Below are positions 10,636 to 23,167 of a DNA stretch of 64,000 nt, piece by piece. This DNA comes from Guyanagaster necrorhizus (Eukaryota; Basidiomycota; Agaricomycetes; Agaricales; Physalacriaceae), in NCBI RefSeq assembly GCF_019112545.1, contig NW_025064883.1:1981919-2045918 (forward strand). The letters are read 5' to 3'. Position numbers and translations under genes: made by a program. The notes below the pieces were generated by a model. That model made no database searches. It was not told the origin of the DNA and saw only the letters and a program-made list of their open reading frames with translations. Positions within the stretch are counted from its first letter, which is position 1. Every line of letters begins with the position of its first letter.

Positions 10636-13600
10636 CTACAAGCCATCGTCATTCAGCGTCGGCTTTTTACATGTACCTGTAGATGAACGTTGAGTTACAA
10701 TCCCTTTGATAGCGAGGTGCAGGTCATCTGATAAGTCCAAGGAACTTTTGAAAGGGAGAGAAGAAATCAAATCGTTAGCCTCTTCCGCTAATTTTCTGAG
10801 TTCCTTGCTGTTGCAACTCTCGTGGAAAGCAGAACTTGGGTCGAGCTGCTTTCGTAGTTTGATTGCAGCCTGGTTCGCCTTGCTGTTGAAAATCGAGGTT
10901 CATGTCAATTATCGCCGGTAGAAGTGGTAAATACGTACGTTGTCTTTTTTAACAACTTTTCAACTGCTTCCATCTCGTCACGACTGCAATCTAGAAACCT
11001 CTTTTTCGCCCCTGTTTTTTGGGTGAATGTCTCGGTACAAACATTCTCGAGACAGACTAAAAGGTGCGGCAGCGGTCCCAGAAACAAGCGAAGATATAGC
11101 CCTGGGTTAGCACCAAGCCGGGTCACCTTTTTGGTGCATGAGGCATAGAATTGTGCACGAAGGCCTGTCGTCCCTCTCTTGGCAACACCTCGTCGATGAC
11201 GAAGGACCTTTCTGCATACCCGCTGAATCAAGGATGCAGCAGCGACCTCTCTTTCTGTCGGCTTCCGGGTTGTCATATCTTCCACCGAAATGGCATCGGC
11301 AGCTACAGCATCATCACCAGAAGTCTCCTTGACGGCTTTAGCTTCTTGCATGGGAATGGCATCAACGACTACATCATCATTACCGGAAGTCTCCTCGACA
11401 GCTTCGGCTTCTTGTAGATTCTTCATTTTCTCCACTTCGCCGTCCTTATCCGGGCCCTTCCTCTCAGAAACATCGATTTGCGATGAAGTGGTCTTCCAGT
11501 AAGTGGATGCAGGAACAGCGGGACAAAGCTGCTGTTGAATATCTGAAAGGTCGACGTAGAGACGCTGATGAACCCCTTGTAAGGCATGCTTGTTTATTAG
11601 AGCCTCCTTGCTCAGGTGAACGAGCTGTATCATTTCGATCTTGGGGTCGGATTGCAGAGAAGAACGAATAACCTCTACAAGTTCATCCCATGAGCGGTCA
11701 GCGGCATCGATGCATCTGCAAAAGTCATATATCATGCAGGTGGTTCTTAAGACTGAGACCCACATACTGATTATAAAAAGGAGAAATTAATCGACCTTCT
11801 TGGCGCAAAGACAGCATCAACTTCTGAATACTGACACGGAGAAAATCATCGCAGACATTGTGACCGACTACATAGCAAAATAAGGACACAAATCAGAGAG
11901 CAGTCGGAAACTCACGTAGACCAAGAGCCTTGAATCTGAGAGAGGACTGATATCAGAAAATAATGCGATGGCCGATTTGGAGAAGCTGACTTACATTCTT
12001 AGGATGAAAGCATCATGATAAACTCGGCATGGCACTTTTGAATGATTTCTTGCGGTCACATAAAAGAGATGGTCTGGTAGATCATGAGGATGAAACGCTG
12101 AAGGAAAATAAGTTTCTGTAGCTTACCACAGTTTCTGGTATGCAGTTGTTCCAGGAGATCCTGCATAGGTGCCAGAATGATGCGATAATAATCTGTCTGT
12201 ATCTCCTCATTGAACTCTGGAAAATCATAGTTCACAGACCACAAGAGCCAGCTACGAGGGACAGTTAGGTCAGATGATAATGATTTTCCCGAGCGACAGC
12301 CCCAAAGAATGACAGAACCACAAAGAAAGTCCACAAAGTCGCATAGATCACCGACGTTGATGGACAGTCTTTGCTTTACAACAAGCCTAGAAAGAAGATC
12401 AACCTAGAGCAAAGATCGACAAGACACAGACTTACTCGACAAACAGAAAACCAGCAGTAAGAGACCATGTTTGATCTCCCGACATTGAGCTCAGAAGATT
12501 ATGAATAGCAATACCGTTGTTTTGGCGAACATAATTGGATGGAGGATGTTTTGCGCTGATATATGCGGGATTCCTGAGATAACCCGCTTGACTTCGGTCA
12601 AACATGAGAGCGATGGTAGCTGTCCGTATCACATCCGGGACGAAAGTCATCTAAGGCAGATACTTCCGATCACAAACAAATATTCGCACCCAATCTCTTA
12701 CAATATCCAATGCTCTTGGAGCTTCGGGAATTGTAGAAAGCACGAGATAGGAAATGGAACCGAACATATGATGTGGGGGATAGAGAGCATCGCAAAGACG
12801 GTTGAGCCAGAACCTGTATAAGAATGAATACCGCAAAGTTGGAGAACAAGAATGTCAATGTACTCAGGGGTTTCTCTGCTTTCCATTTGTTCGCAAGCAT
12901 TCCCACTAAGTGACCCCAAGATCAAGATTTGTTGCAGGTGCAGGCGAACGCGCATATTATAGTAACCGGTATCTATCATCAAAGGTGACATATGAACTTG
13001 TGGGCATTGGTCACAACGTCCAGATTCAGCAAAAACTAGGCAAATCTGGAATGCTTGACTTTTCGCACAATCGTCATCTTCAGCGGCAATCCTTCCCTTG
13101 AGATGACTTCGAAGAGCAAATTGAAATAGTCCACGTAATTCGAATGCCGACAACCTGAGATTCGAGTCGTGATCCCTATGCACGCTCTTACGTGGAAGAT
13201 TCAGAGCCGCTTTCTGTAGCCATGCATTCTTGGAGACAAGAAACTCATTCTCTGATATTCGTCGAAAACCGAACATCGCCGCCATTGTTACATCTTCCCA
13301 AGGGTCCGTTCGGGATGCAGCAGCGGAAAGAAGGCCCGCGTAGGTATAAAACAGGCCGAGTTCTTCGACTGCGTCGACAAGTGTCAAGTCTTGGATCCGA
13401 GGTGCCCGAGAAAAATATTGATCTAGGCACAGTAAAGCCGCAGAACTATGATCAGCCTTGTGGAATTTCGATCCCAGCGCGCGCAGCTGAGATGTCTGAT
13501 TATCTATGATGGCCCTAAACATGGACAGCTAAAATGCACCTGTATAAGCTGTGACAAGTAAGAAGTGAGATCGACACTTACTTCATCAGCTTTAGTCCAC

Positions 13601-16600
13601 TCCACAGAAGCCTCATCAATCTGTGAAGCAAAGTGCATCAGCTGCAAGACAGACAGATCTGATCTTATGACGTTCGGGTCAACGTCAAAAGCTATCGTAT
13701 GCCAAAGCTCGTCGAGAATGCATTCTTGAGCTCGGCATAAGGCACGTTTGTTTTCAGCCTCACGGAGGAAAAGCTCGATAGCCTGTTGCTTGCGACCGTT
13801 AGAACAATGCAATTCAGCAGCTTCGCTGATTCGGCCCGTCATTTCCAACAAGTGGGCAAGAGCGACATCGAGATCCCTCTCTTTCAGATACGTCACTTCT
13901 TCTTCGAATGAGTCAAAAAGCTGATGAGCTTTTCTGTTTAGAAAAAATGAGAATGGTTGGTCAATACACTACAGGAAAAGACTCACGTCATCTCGCCATT
14001 AGAAAAGTATGTTAGCCTTGCAAGCTTGATGACATCTTCGACAACCTCCGACAACATTTTGTCTCCATGACCCTTCACAACCACTACCGCCTCATCAAAT
14101 TTGTCAATATCTCTATACAGCTCTGCAGCACGGGTGTACTCCTGAGCCAGTAGAAACTTTTCAGCAGCCCGATTCTTCTCATCAGCTTGTTCGAAGCATT
14201 CGCCACTAATCCTGAAGTATGTCAAGAAATCTCTTGAGTTTGAAGTGAAGTCAGCACATTCTGAGAACGACTTGGCTGCTTCAGCGAAACAAGAACGTCG
14301 TTCGAGCACTTTTTGTCTCGATGTACCAACGACATTACGAGCCTTCATCCGTGAATCATAGGCATCTGCGATAGATGCCAGGAGAGGAAGATTGGCCTTC
14401 CTATAGCAGCGCTTGGCCTGAGAGAAGTGCTTCGCATTGAAAAGTTCACGTCCCTCTGCAGCCCATTCTTCTGGTGTCGACTCAGACGCAAGACGGGGCA
14501 CATCAGATCCTGGCGTGAAATTGTTTATCAAGTTTTTGCTATTCCAAAAGATCTTGATTACTGTAATAAGAATACTGTCTGGATAGGATAGTGCCAACTT
14601 ACTCTCATGGGTTCTCCCGTCTCAGATCCATCTGCAATCCAGATATTTTCACGAGCTCTGGTGATTGCAACGTACAGGCATTTCAGCTGAACAATACCAT
14701 TAATTCGAACCTAAGCGACACCGTGATTCACACTTACCTCACTACAAATATTGGCATGACGGATATAGTCAAACCGAGGAGGTGGATTCCTAGGGTCCTG
14801 CTTGCTCTCCTCGATGGCATTCAGCACAACACGCCATTGTGCGGGACCGGTAGGTGAATCAGCAAAGAAGTTATAAAGCAAGACCTGAAGGGATACAACG
14901 CCGCAGTGAAAAAAAAAATCATTTGCAACATATATATCGACCTACGTCATTGAATTCAAGCCCCTTGCTTTCGTATATGGTACTAAAACATTGACCCATC
15001 AGTAACTTAATGACATAACAATGGAAAACTCGAACAGCACTAGACCGACTTTGCCGACTTTCTGTTGGAGTCTCTCTCTCGCTGTTTCGTTCCTAACGAT
15101 GATGCCTACACACAGATATTTGGAGTCAGGTAGTTTTAATGGGAATAACAGAAGACTAACATTGCTGCGCACCGAACTCAATAGGAGCTCCACCACCATC
15201 AAGAAAGAGGAACTGCTCCAACTGGGCATGATCCTCATTGTTAAAAAAGATGGGCTTGACCCCATCTACAATGCCCATTTCTGGAGAAAGACGATCAATG
15301 CAATCCTCCCAAAACGTCATGATAAGGTCAATGATGGAGTGTGCGCAATCAACGATGCCTGCATGGGACCTATAGTTGACAGCAAGTTGAAACATTTCAG
15401 GCAATTGCTTGGATCCACATCCAAGTCCGCGCCTCCTCCGGTACTGATCCTACTCGTCTAATCAGACTTGCGTACGGGAAATATTCTGAGTAGATCCTAC
15501 CTCAATATTCCACTGAAATGCTTTCAACTCTTCGAAACGGAAGGAGCTTCCGACAGAGATCGTCTGGGCAGTGTCACCCGCCCAGAAGAGACCATCCGCA
15601 TTGTTACATAGCGCCCTCAAGACTAAATGATGAGTCGGTTAGTTGACAATGCTTCATCATGCGAGATGAAGATAAAAAATGACAATTACCCATAGAGTCA
15701 ATGAGCATGTTGTCCTGTACTTCGTCGACATATCTGGAACGATATTGACAAGGAATAAAGAGTAGAAGCAGATGACTCACAAATGATCGAGTCCTTGTCC
15801 TGGAACACCTTTCTCTGCAAAATACTTCAAGATCCTATGGGTTCTAGACCCCAATTATCTTCTACTCGGGCAAGTTCAATGAAGACCTTACCGATCACCA
15901 GTGTCGTACTCTCCTCGCAACTTCTTCTTGTGCATATATAACTCGAAGAGTTTGTATAGCTCGGGTCTCTGGTCTGCAAATGTGGATTGCCGGCGTTCAC
16001 TGAGATCTAGGTAAGTCGCTCTGCTAAGGTGCTGCTTCTCTTCGCTGAGTGTCTTTGCTGATCCTTTGATAACACCTGAAAATCCTAGGTTCAGGTCAAG
16101 CCCATTGAGATAATATATAGATGTGTTACCTATTATTTCGCTGTACACCAAGGCAGGATCTGAATAAATGTCATTCCAGTGCCAATGCTTAGACAAAGGA
16201 GAAGAGCAGAACCTGATCCTTTGATCAATGGCTGAGGGAAATGAGACCAGTAGGACTCGCAAAAGGACTCGAAAGTAATAAGAGTCATGTGCGATTTGTT
16301 GTGCTTGATGCCAATACGGCTCGCGGCGGTCAACGTTTGGATGCCCATGTCAGCTTCCAACATGTCGCAAAGCTATAATCGGGAAAATGAGAAGCACGAA
16401 TAAAAAGAGCTGCTGCTTACACCGTCAAACGTGATAAATAGCGGGAAGTGTTTCTCCTTGAGGTCACTGTACTTGGCTGGCAAATCAATCCGCCAATCTG
16501 CAATGTCATCTGCATGAACCAGCCCTAAATCAGCATGATACTGTGGAGCTCTCGGTAGGTTCATGAGGTCAACAGATGGCTGCGATGCTATTGTTAAGGA

Positions 16601-18931
16601 GCTGGACAACTTCACAAAGTACTCTTGCACTTTCTTAGCAAGCACTCTAGACTTGGTGATGAAGACTTGGCGAGGACGAGGTAAATCCGACTCCATGAGT
16701 TGAAATGTCCTCTCGATAAGCAACATTTTGAATAACATGGTTGTTGTTTTTCTACATCAAATAGGTGTGAGCAAAAGAATGAAGCCCGGTGAACCATGCA
16801 TACCCTGTGCCGCTACGGCCTATAACGTAGCAGGACTTTGGATGCTCTATAATACGTTTCTCTTGCGTGCTGTGAATACATGCTGTCAGCAAATGGACAA
16901 GGAGAGCAAAAGATTGCGGCGCACGAAACCATATGAGGAAACGTTGCATCTACATCTGCTAAAACGGCTACCGAAATGGATCAGGTAAGACTTCCGGACA
17001 GTATCACACAGATACATACTATTTAAAAAGGGCTGTACATCCTCATGGTTAAATCGTCGGTCAGCGGATCAGAAGCACCAGAACATACCTGCGAGAATGT
17101 GATGTATTTCTCAAATCTGTAGGAGATTCAATGACCAGGAGTCAGTTCCTCTATATGGCTTACAGGAGTCTTGAATGGACCTGAGTATAATGGTCAGTAT
17201 TTGGTTAAGAGGGAAAAAAGATGTCAAATCAACCTCAACCGTTTCATCAGGACGTAGATCTGGTATGTCTTCGATCTCCGTCTGCAATACTTCAGGTAGC
17301 GGAGGGAAGAACGCCGGAATAAAAATGTTCTTTGAAGCTTGGGAGTCGGCACGCTTCCTAACCGCACATCTGTATCATCACATTTAGCCTACAGGCATTC
17401 AAATTACGATGAGAAAATATTGCCTTTTGCGGTATTGTTTTCCCTTTTTTTGCAACTGACTGCTGATGGAACTCCACAGACGATTGTCCATTTGAGCATG
17501 CGTATAGATACCAAAAATCTTGATAGCTTCAAAACTGTGAGGAGCAAGCAAAGAGATATGAGCATACACTTACCTTGTTGCTCTCTCTTCCAATGAACCA
17601 GTGTAATTTAGTTACTCGAATTACAAAATTATCCTCCGTACGTACATATTCATCACCTGGGATTAGATCGATTTGGTACTGCAAAGCGGGGTCAGCAATA
17701 TTCGGGATTGATAAGGAACAGGTTTCCTACAACAAGTCGTAGATCACGAGTTATCTTGGCCTCAAAGACGGGGACTTCAGCCACACTACCACTTAGAGGC
17801 TTTTGATTGTTGTTCGTAAAGTGACCGCATGAGAGCTCCCTGCAATGTATTCAGACAAACGCACTTAATATATGATACTATATGATGCGACACATACTTA
17901 ATCTTCTTCATAGTGATGTTAAACGTGTAGAGATTTTTCTTGCGGGCGCTCCGCAAAAAATTGTCAGCGTCCGTAGATATGACGACTGTCCATTCTCCAA
18001 AACCCTCGGCAGTATCAAAATATAATGCCCTTGATAGATATCAATGTGATGTCATTTCGCTAAAGGACATGATGACATACGACTTCATCGGCTGAACGTT
18101 CGGATATGCGGAGGGCAACTCGACTACGAACCCCGGAGCGATTTTCTCTTCATCAATGAGAGACGCAGAAACGATACAACGCTCCTTGAGAGATACATAT
18201 ATCTCAGGACGACGGAGCAGCTCTAAATAGAACTGGGTACGTGTCGGCTATCAATGAGGAGCATGCCAATAGAGCAGCACTTACCTTGAGTGTATCCTTC
18301 TGACTTTGCAAAACATGATCCATGGAGACAGATGCCTCGCTGGAAGTTTCAGGGATGTCGATCTTCAAAATATCAAAATCCTTTTTGACAAAAGCGAAAG
18401 GACCGTCTCCCTTCGTTTGCTGAAACTTGCTTATTTGAGCCTTTCCCTTCTTGTAATACTCTGATCCAGCGATGCGCCCAAGGAAGGAGACAAGAGATTT
18501 CAAAACCTTGGGTCCGATCTGAGCTATCTCGTGGTATCGGGCACATATTTCTTTCTCTTCAACAAAAGAAGATGAAATAAATTCTGCAGAGAGACAGGAT
18601 ATGACTCTGCAGTGGACGGTGGCATCGTAGTTGATGGCTTCAGAAGGAAATGTCTCCAACAACCACGAAATCAACGAGGTGGTCTCACTCAAAACTGTGA
18701 AGATGTAAGAGCCTGATAGACTATGAGATAGCTTGACGAGCTGAACTTACATGACAAGACCAAGAAAAGAATACGAGCGCTCTCATTGTCAATTACTTCC
18801 TGAAAAACGTGCTTGAAATTGTCCTCTGTGAGGATGGTTCGCAGCTCCTCTAACGCACGATCAAGCAGATCGCCCGAGGCGAACTTTTCAGGGCTGAAAA
18901 GGTCGCTGCGATATCTCTGCTTGGGAGACAT
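10636..18931 (-). CDS. Giant UvrD-type SF1 helicase / TRANK1-like protein, multi-exon
   Basis: The gene starts at the ATG at 18931 ('MSPKQRYRSDLF') and ends at a TAG, 10636-10638. Many small introns interrupt it; first exon 18751-18931, second from 18694. I estimate a product of about 2,300 residues. Superfamily-1 motifs appear in order: Walker A 'GRSGTGKTTTM' split by an intron at 16752-16803; Walker B/DEAD-like 'DEVQDNMLIDSM' near 15699-15727; motif III 'WAGDTAQTI' near 15570-15600; motif IV 'QLAVNYRSHAGIV' near 15360-15400; motif VI 'YVAITRARENIWI' near 14640-14680. The C-terminal half is helical with TPR-like pairs such as 'FSQAKRCYRKANLPLLASIA', and the last exons carry an IQ-like segment ('SLIQRVCRKVLRHRRG'). 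The order UvrD helicase then TPR-like repeats is that of animal TRANK1 and fungal relatives. The cellular role in fungi is not established. I did not verify every splice junction, so integrity is likely but unproven. Confidence 0.8.
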
Positions 18932-21900
18932 GGTTGCATCATGGCCATGCCGCTTTCTGATTTATAAAGGCATGCTTCATGCAAAACAATGCCAAATTCA
19001 GACCCCAAGGAAAGCTTCGAAAGGTAAAAAATCGATCATTCACAGAAGCTACCTAAGCGCCTAGATAACCTTGAGACGCGGAAAAGCTCCCAGCTCTGCA
19101 TGGTGTGGTCGCGACGTGTCTGATGGTATCTGTGTAGTGTCTCCGTAAAAGTGGGCTACTTGGCCTGCCCGACAGGTGAAAGATAGGAACGAATCGAAAG
19201 AAACTGATTCTCAGGCTAGTGACCGGAACGTGAACAAGTTGAAGTTGTGAAGGGTCAAGGTATGTAAATCAACGAATTGCCTAATCAGGAGAGCCATCCA
19301 GACTGGACTCCTGCCACCTGCTGTTAGCTGCTATCGGTTGATACGTTCACAGAGAACCCAAGTTGGATCCACTGCGAGCAACTTCGAGAAAGGGCGACTC
19401 AGTGGCAGGCCCCAAACGCGGGCATACTCTGTTTCGTTAGCACGATGAATATACCCAGAGTTTCAGAGAGATGAGCAGTTTGATGCTGACAGCGTCCTGG
19501 GCTCTTAGTTATTGCGGAGAAGGCCGCATAGAAACACATGACACACATCTATTCGTCCTGGGCGACGACACTCCTGCCGCGGCATGTTACCGCGGCACTT
19601 CAACCCGTATCTGTTCTTCCGTCTTGACTCTTTACACAATTGCTAAAGCTCACTAGCGCTCACTGGTACTGGGAGCCTGGCATGGTATTCACATAATACG
19701 TACGCACTATAGAGGCCATGATCTCGATTCTTCAAGATCAAACTTCGATAAGTCACAAGTGATAGCGGTAGGAAAATGGTACACGACTCGTTTATGCAAC
19801 CGCAAGTAATTTTTTTTACCCATAAAACCCGAATCCATCGTGTCGCCTTTTCCTCTTCGTCACCTCAAGTCTTGGCCCTATTGATATGCTATCTCGTTAC
19901 CGCCAGCTGAGCCTCTGAAAGATAATGAGAACACTTATGACACTGACAAGTACTACGTCCACCGCCAGAGAAAAACATCACTAGCGCTCAAGCCACATTT
20001 GACTGTCTCCTACGAGGACGGCACCAAGGGCAAGCGACAAAATCACCAACGCTAAAACCTTTTCTGTATCCCCATATGCATACTCGCGACGGTCTTGCTA
20101 GCTGATGACATCCAGTTTATGCATTCTCTCCAGTTCCTTCCGCCATTTATTACTTCTAACAGATAGCACCACTCTCAGTCTACAATCTTCCTAAATGCTA
20201 TGACGAGTCAACTGGGAATGGAGATCCACAAAATTTCCAGTTCTTGTCATCCCTTCTTTATCTCCGGAATATAGGACATTGTGCGGTGCTGTCATCTGTA
20301 CAAAAGGATATGTACTGTATGTGTATCGTTCGTACGTTTAGTCTTGATCATCCCCGTGGTGTATGTTTTGTGTCCCTCGCAACAAAACTTGTTACGGACC
20401 CCCTCATGGTTTCCGCGCGCACAGGCTTCGGGCTCGCGCATGTCATTCACAGAAGCATTTCAGATCCCGCTGAAGACTTTTATCCCCATGGTTGCAGAAT
20501 AAGATGGCGCATAGCGTAATCCAGTAGTATCCGCACTCACCGCTCGGTATTTCGAATTTTCCTCTCTGTCAACGCACCCCCATTATGACTTGGAGACCGT
20601 TGAAGAATGTGACCAAACTTCAAAGAGGCCCCAAAAGGGGCACGATGGACAAACATTCTTATACCCACCGTCAATACCACACGGACCTATGATACTTAGT
20701 CTCGATAGTCTGGCGGTGAAGGAACGATCGCCCTTTTACTGTTCACTCTGATGGCCTGCTGGAGTTATTACAAAGTTTATTGAAAGCGACAATTTCTTTG
20801 CTGACAGATGATAAACGTTGCTATCGTAGAGCTAGGCGATTCTACCGCCCGTGGGGGAAAACATTGTCGCGATGCATTGATATAATTCAAAGGAACGGGC
20901 TTGCATCTCGGAGGAGGACCTCCGACGCGTACAGACGGACAGCGAGGTTTAGGACGATTGCCATTCTTGGCTCGGGGATATTATTCAACGCAGTCAGAAT
21001 TGGTTGGGGGCAAAAGAAATGGGGCTGACTGGCTTTCTTGACAGGGACGTGCCTCGACCGACCGCGCTTGTGCAAACCTGACTGCGATGATGTCGATGTT
21101 GAGCGCCTGCTTGGAGCTCGTTGACAGATATCCAATCATGGCGATAATAATAGCCCGGAGGCTTTTAGCATTGAATGAAGCGGTCAACCTCCGGCGTGCT
21201 CGTAAAACAATTGGTGGCGGGTTGCGCAAACCAATTGACTTGTGGTAGCCATATTCCTGTTGCGGTGCCTCGACCCCAAGTTGGCTTCCGTTTCATTTCA
21301 ACGCTAGATAATTATAATGTTTCGGCAACTTGCATTACTTCTTCCACAAGGTCCCGGAGCTTCGCTCAACCCTTTCACCCTGGCACTCAACGCGACTTGA
21401 CGCGATACCTTCCAGACTTAAGACTGACTCTGGACTCTGCTGTTCCGTCAATTTGATTATATTGCCGAAGAAATGTAGAGTGTTTACTACACCCGAATTA
21501 TTCAAACCATCCTTCTCAAATGTCAAGAACGCGTTCCGGCCCGATGTCTCTAATGAAAACACGGCGTGATTTACTAAGGACAGTTGTGACCGTCAAACTC
21601 AAGCTATCAAGTGTTAGAACAAGAAAAGATATAGTGGAGATATCAGTATAGCCTCCGACAATCTCTAGCACAGAGCTGATGAAAACAGAGTGGTCCTATG
21701 GTTGATGATCGATGATCACTGAAGCACCTCGAGCCCCAAGTGTCGGGTTATAGTCCCAAAAGGTGATGCCGTACAGCCGATTACGACGGCCGATTACAGC
21801 TGTCGGGATCAAAGCGTAGTCACATATGACAGCCTGCTCTGCACGCTTAGGACATGCGTACAGCGTAGTAAGAGGAAGGACAACCTGTCTATGTTAACTG

Positions 21901-23167
21901 CACATCAAAGAAAAAGCACTTCCGAGGCAAACGCGTGGTGAGGATCGAGTAACAATGATCTCGAAATCCATTGTGCAGCGTCGGCAAATCACATCGCACG
22001 GCGGAAGAGAAACAGCAGGCAGATATGTTGTCTGAACATACATAAATGACGCGCCATCAGTTCTGGAGTTTGAGAGCTTCCGGACCTCCCCTGCCCTAAA
22101 AGAGCTAGTACTTGTGTGTAAGGAAACCCATGTCAGATCGGAGTTGGCAACTCCACTGGGTGGCAAGCAATGCAATACTGAAGCTTGAAGAGACGCATCG
22201 ATTTTAACTTGATCATAGGAGAGTCAAAAGGGGCAGTATCAGGAGGCCGTGCAGTGTTATGGTGGAGAAATCGCCATCGTTCGGAAGCACATAATGGAAG
22301 CAAGAGCAGCTGATATCGAGGCGAATCGCAGCGACCTCACTTTTGTGATTTCGACGCGTTCTTCTACGTAGAACAAAGATTCTTGTAGGGATCTGTTGGT
22401 CCCCTTGTGGCCCCCTGAGGTGACTGAGCGCTGATAAGAGGAAAGTTGGCTGGCAACCAATTAGATCCCGGCTACAGACCGGTCATCTTGGATGGTTACG
22501 AGAGAACGGACGGCCGCTTCAAGGTACCGAGACGACAAGACCTGGACGATTTGTTCAATAGACGGTGTTCCCTGAGCGGATCACGAACAGAACTAGCCAC
22601 AGCACAGTGAGGTAATCCAGTTGAATAGAACAAAGAGAAAGACTACAGAGAAAGAAAATCGCAAGTTCCAGTGATACTAGCCAAGAAACGCATACTATGT
22701 TAATCGGAAGGGCTTACCACTAGCGGCAAGACTTGATGAGGGACTAGTACTGACACGGAAAAATAAGAAAAATAATGAAGCTCAGGGAAAGTGTGACGTT
22801 GTGACGGCGGGAGCACGTGGCAGTCCTATTTGGCCGTGATTATTGATTGTGGCTCCCAGCAACTGATTTGCACCGTCGCTGTCGTCGTTGTTGCCATCGA
22901 CCAGCACCCGTGTACAGTGTCTGCGGCTCTTGTCGCCGTTGCCGACGTTCTCTACGACTATCTTGCCACCGTGCTCCATCCCTACTAGTACTCAAAAGCG
23001 GTGCGTTACGTTTCCCATTGGCATCATTGAATCCCACTGACACGCGAAACGATTATCTTTGTCCTATTTGCTCCTCCGTGGTCTCTCCTGGCTCGCATTT
23101 TGCTCATTGCATTGTATTTCTTTCATTTCCACAGAAGAACGGGACCTGCTTCTTGCGGTCAAAGTCG
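18932..23167. other. Long gene-poor intergenic region
   Basis: About 4.2 kb lies between two divergently transcribed genes, the helicase (-) and the Bni4-like gene (+). Only short frames without recognisable domains are present on either strand. Composition is similar to the rest of the left half and no LTR, TIR or tandem repeat stands out. The part from about 22800 to 23167 is probably 5' leader of the Bni4-like gene; its upstream frame is open from 22847 but lacks an ATG before 23168. Confidence 0.5.
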
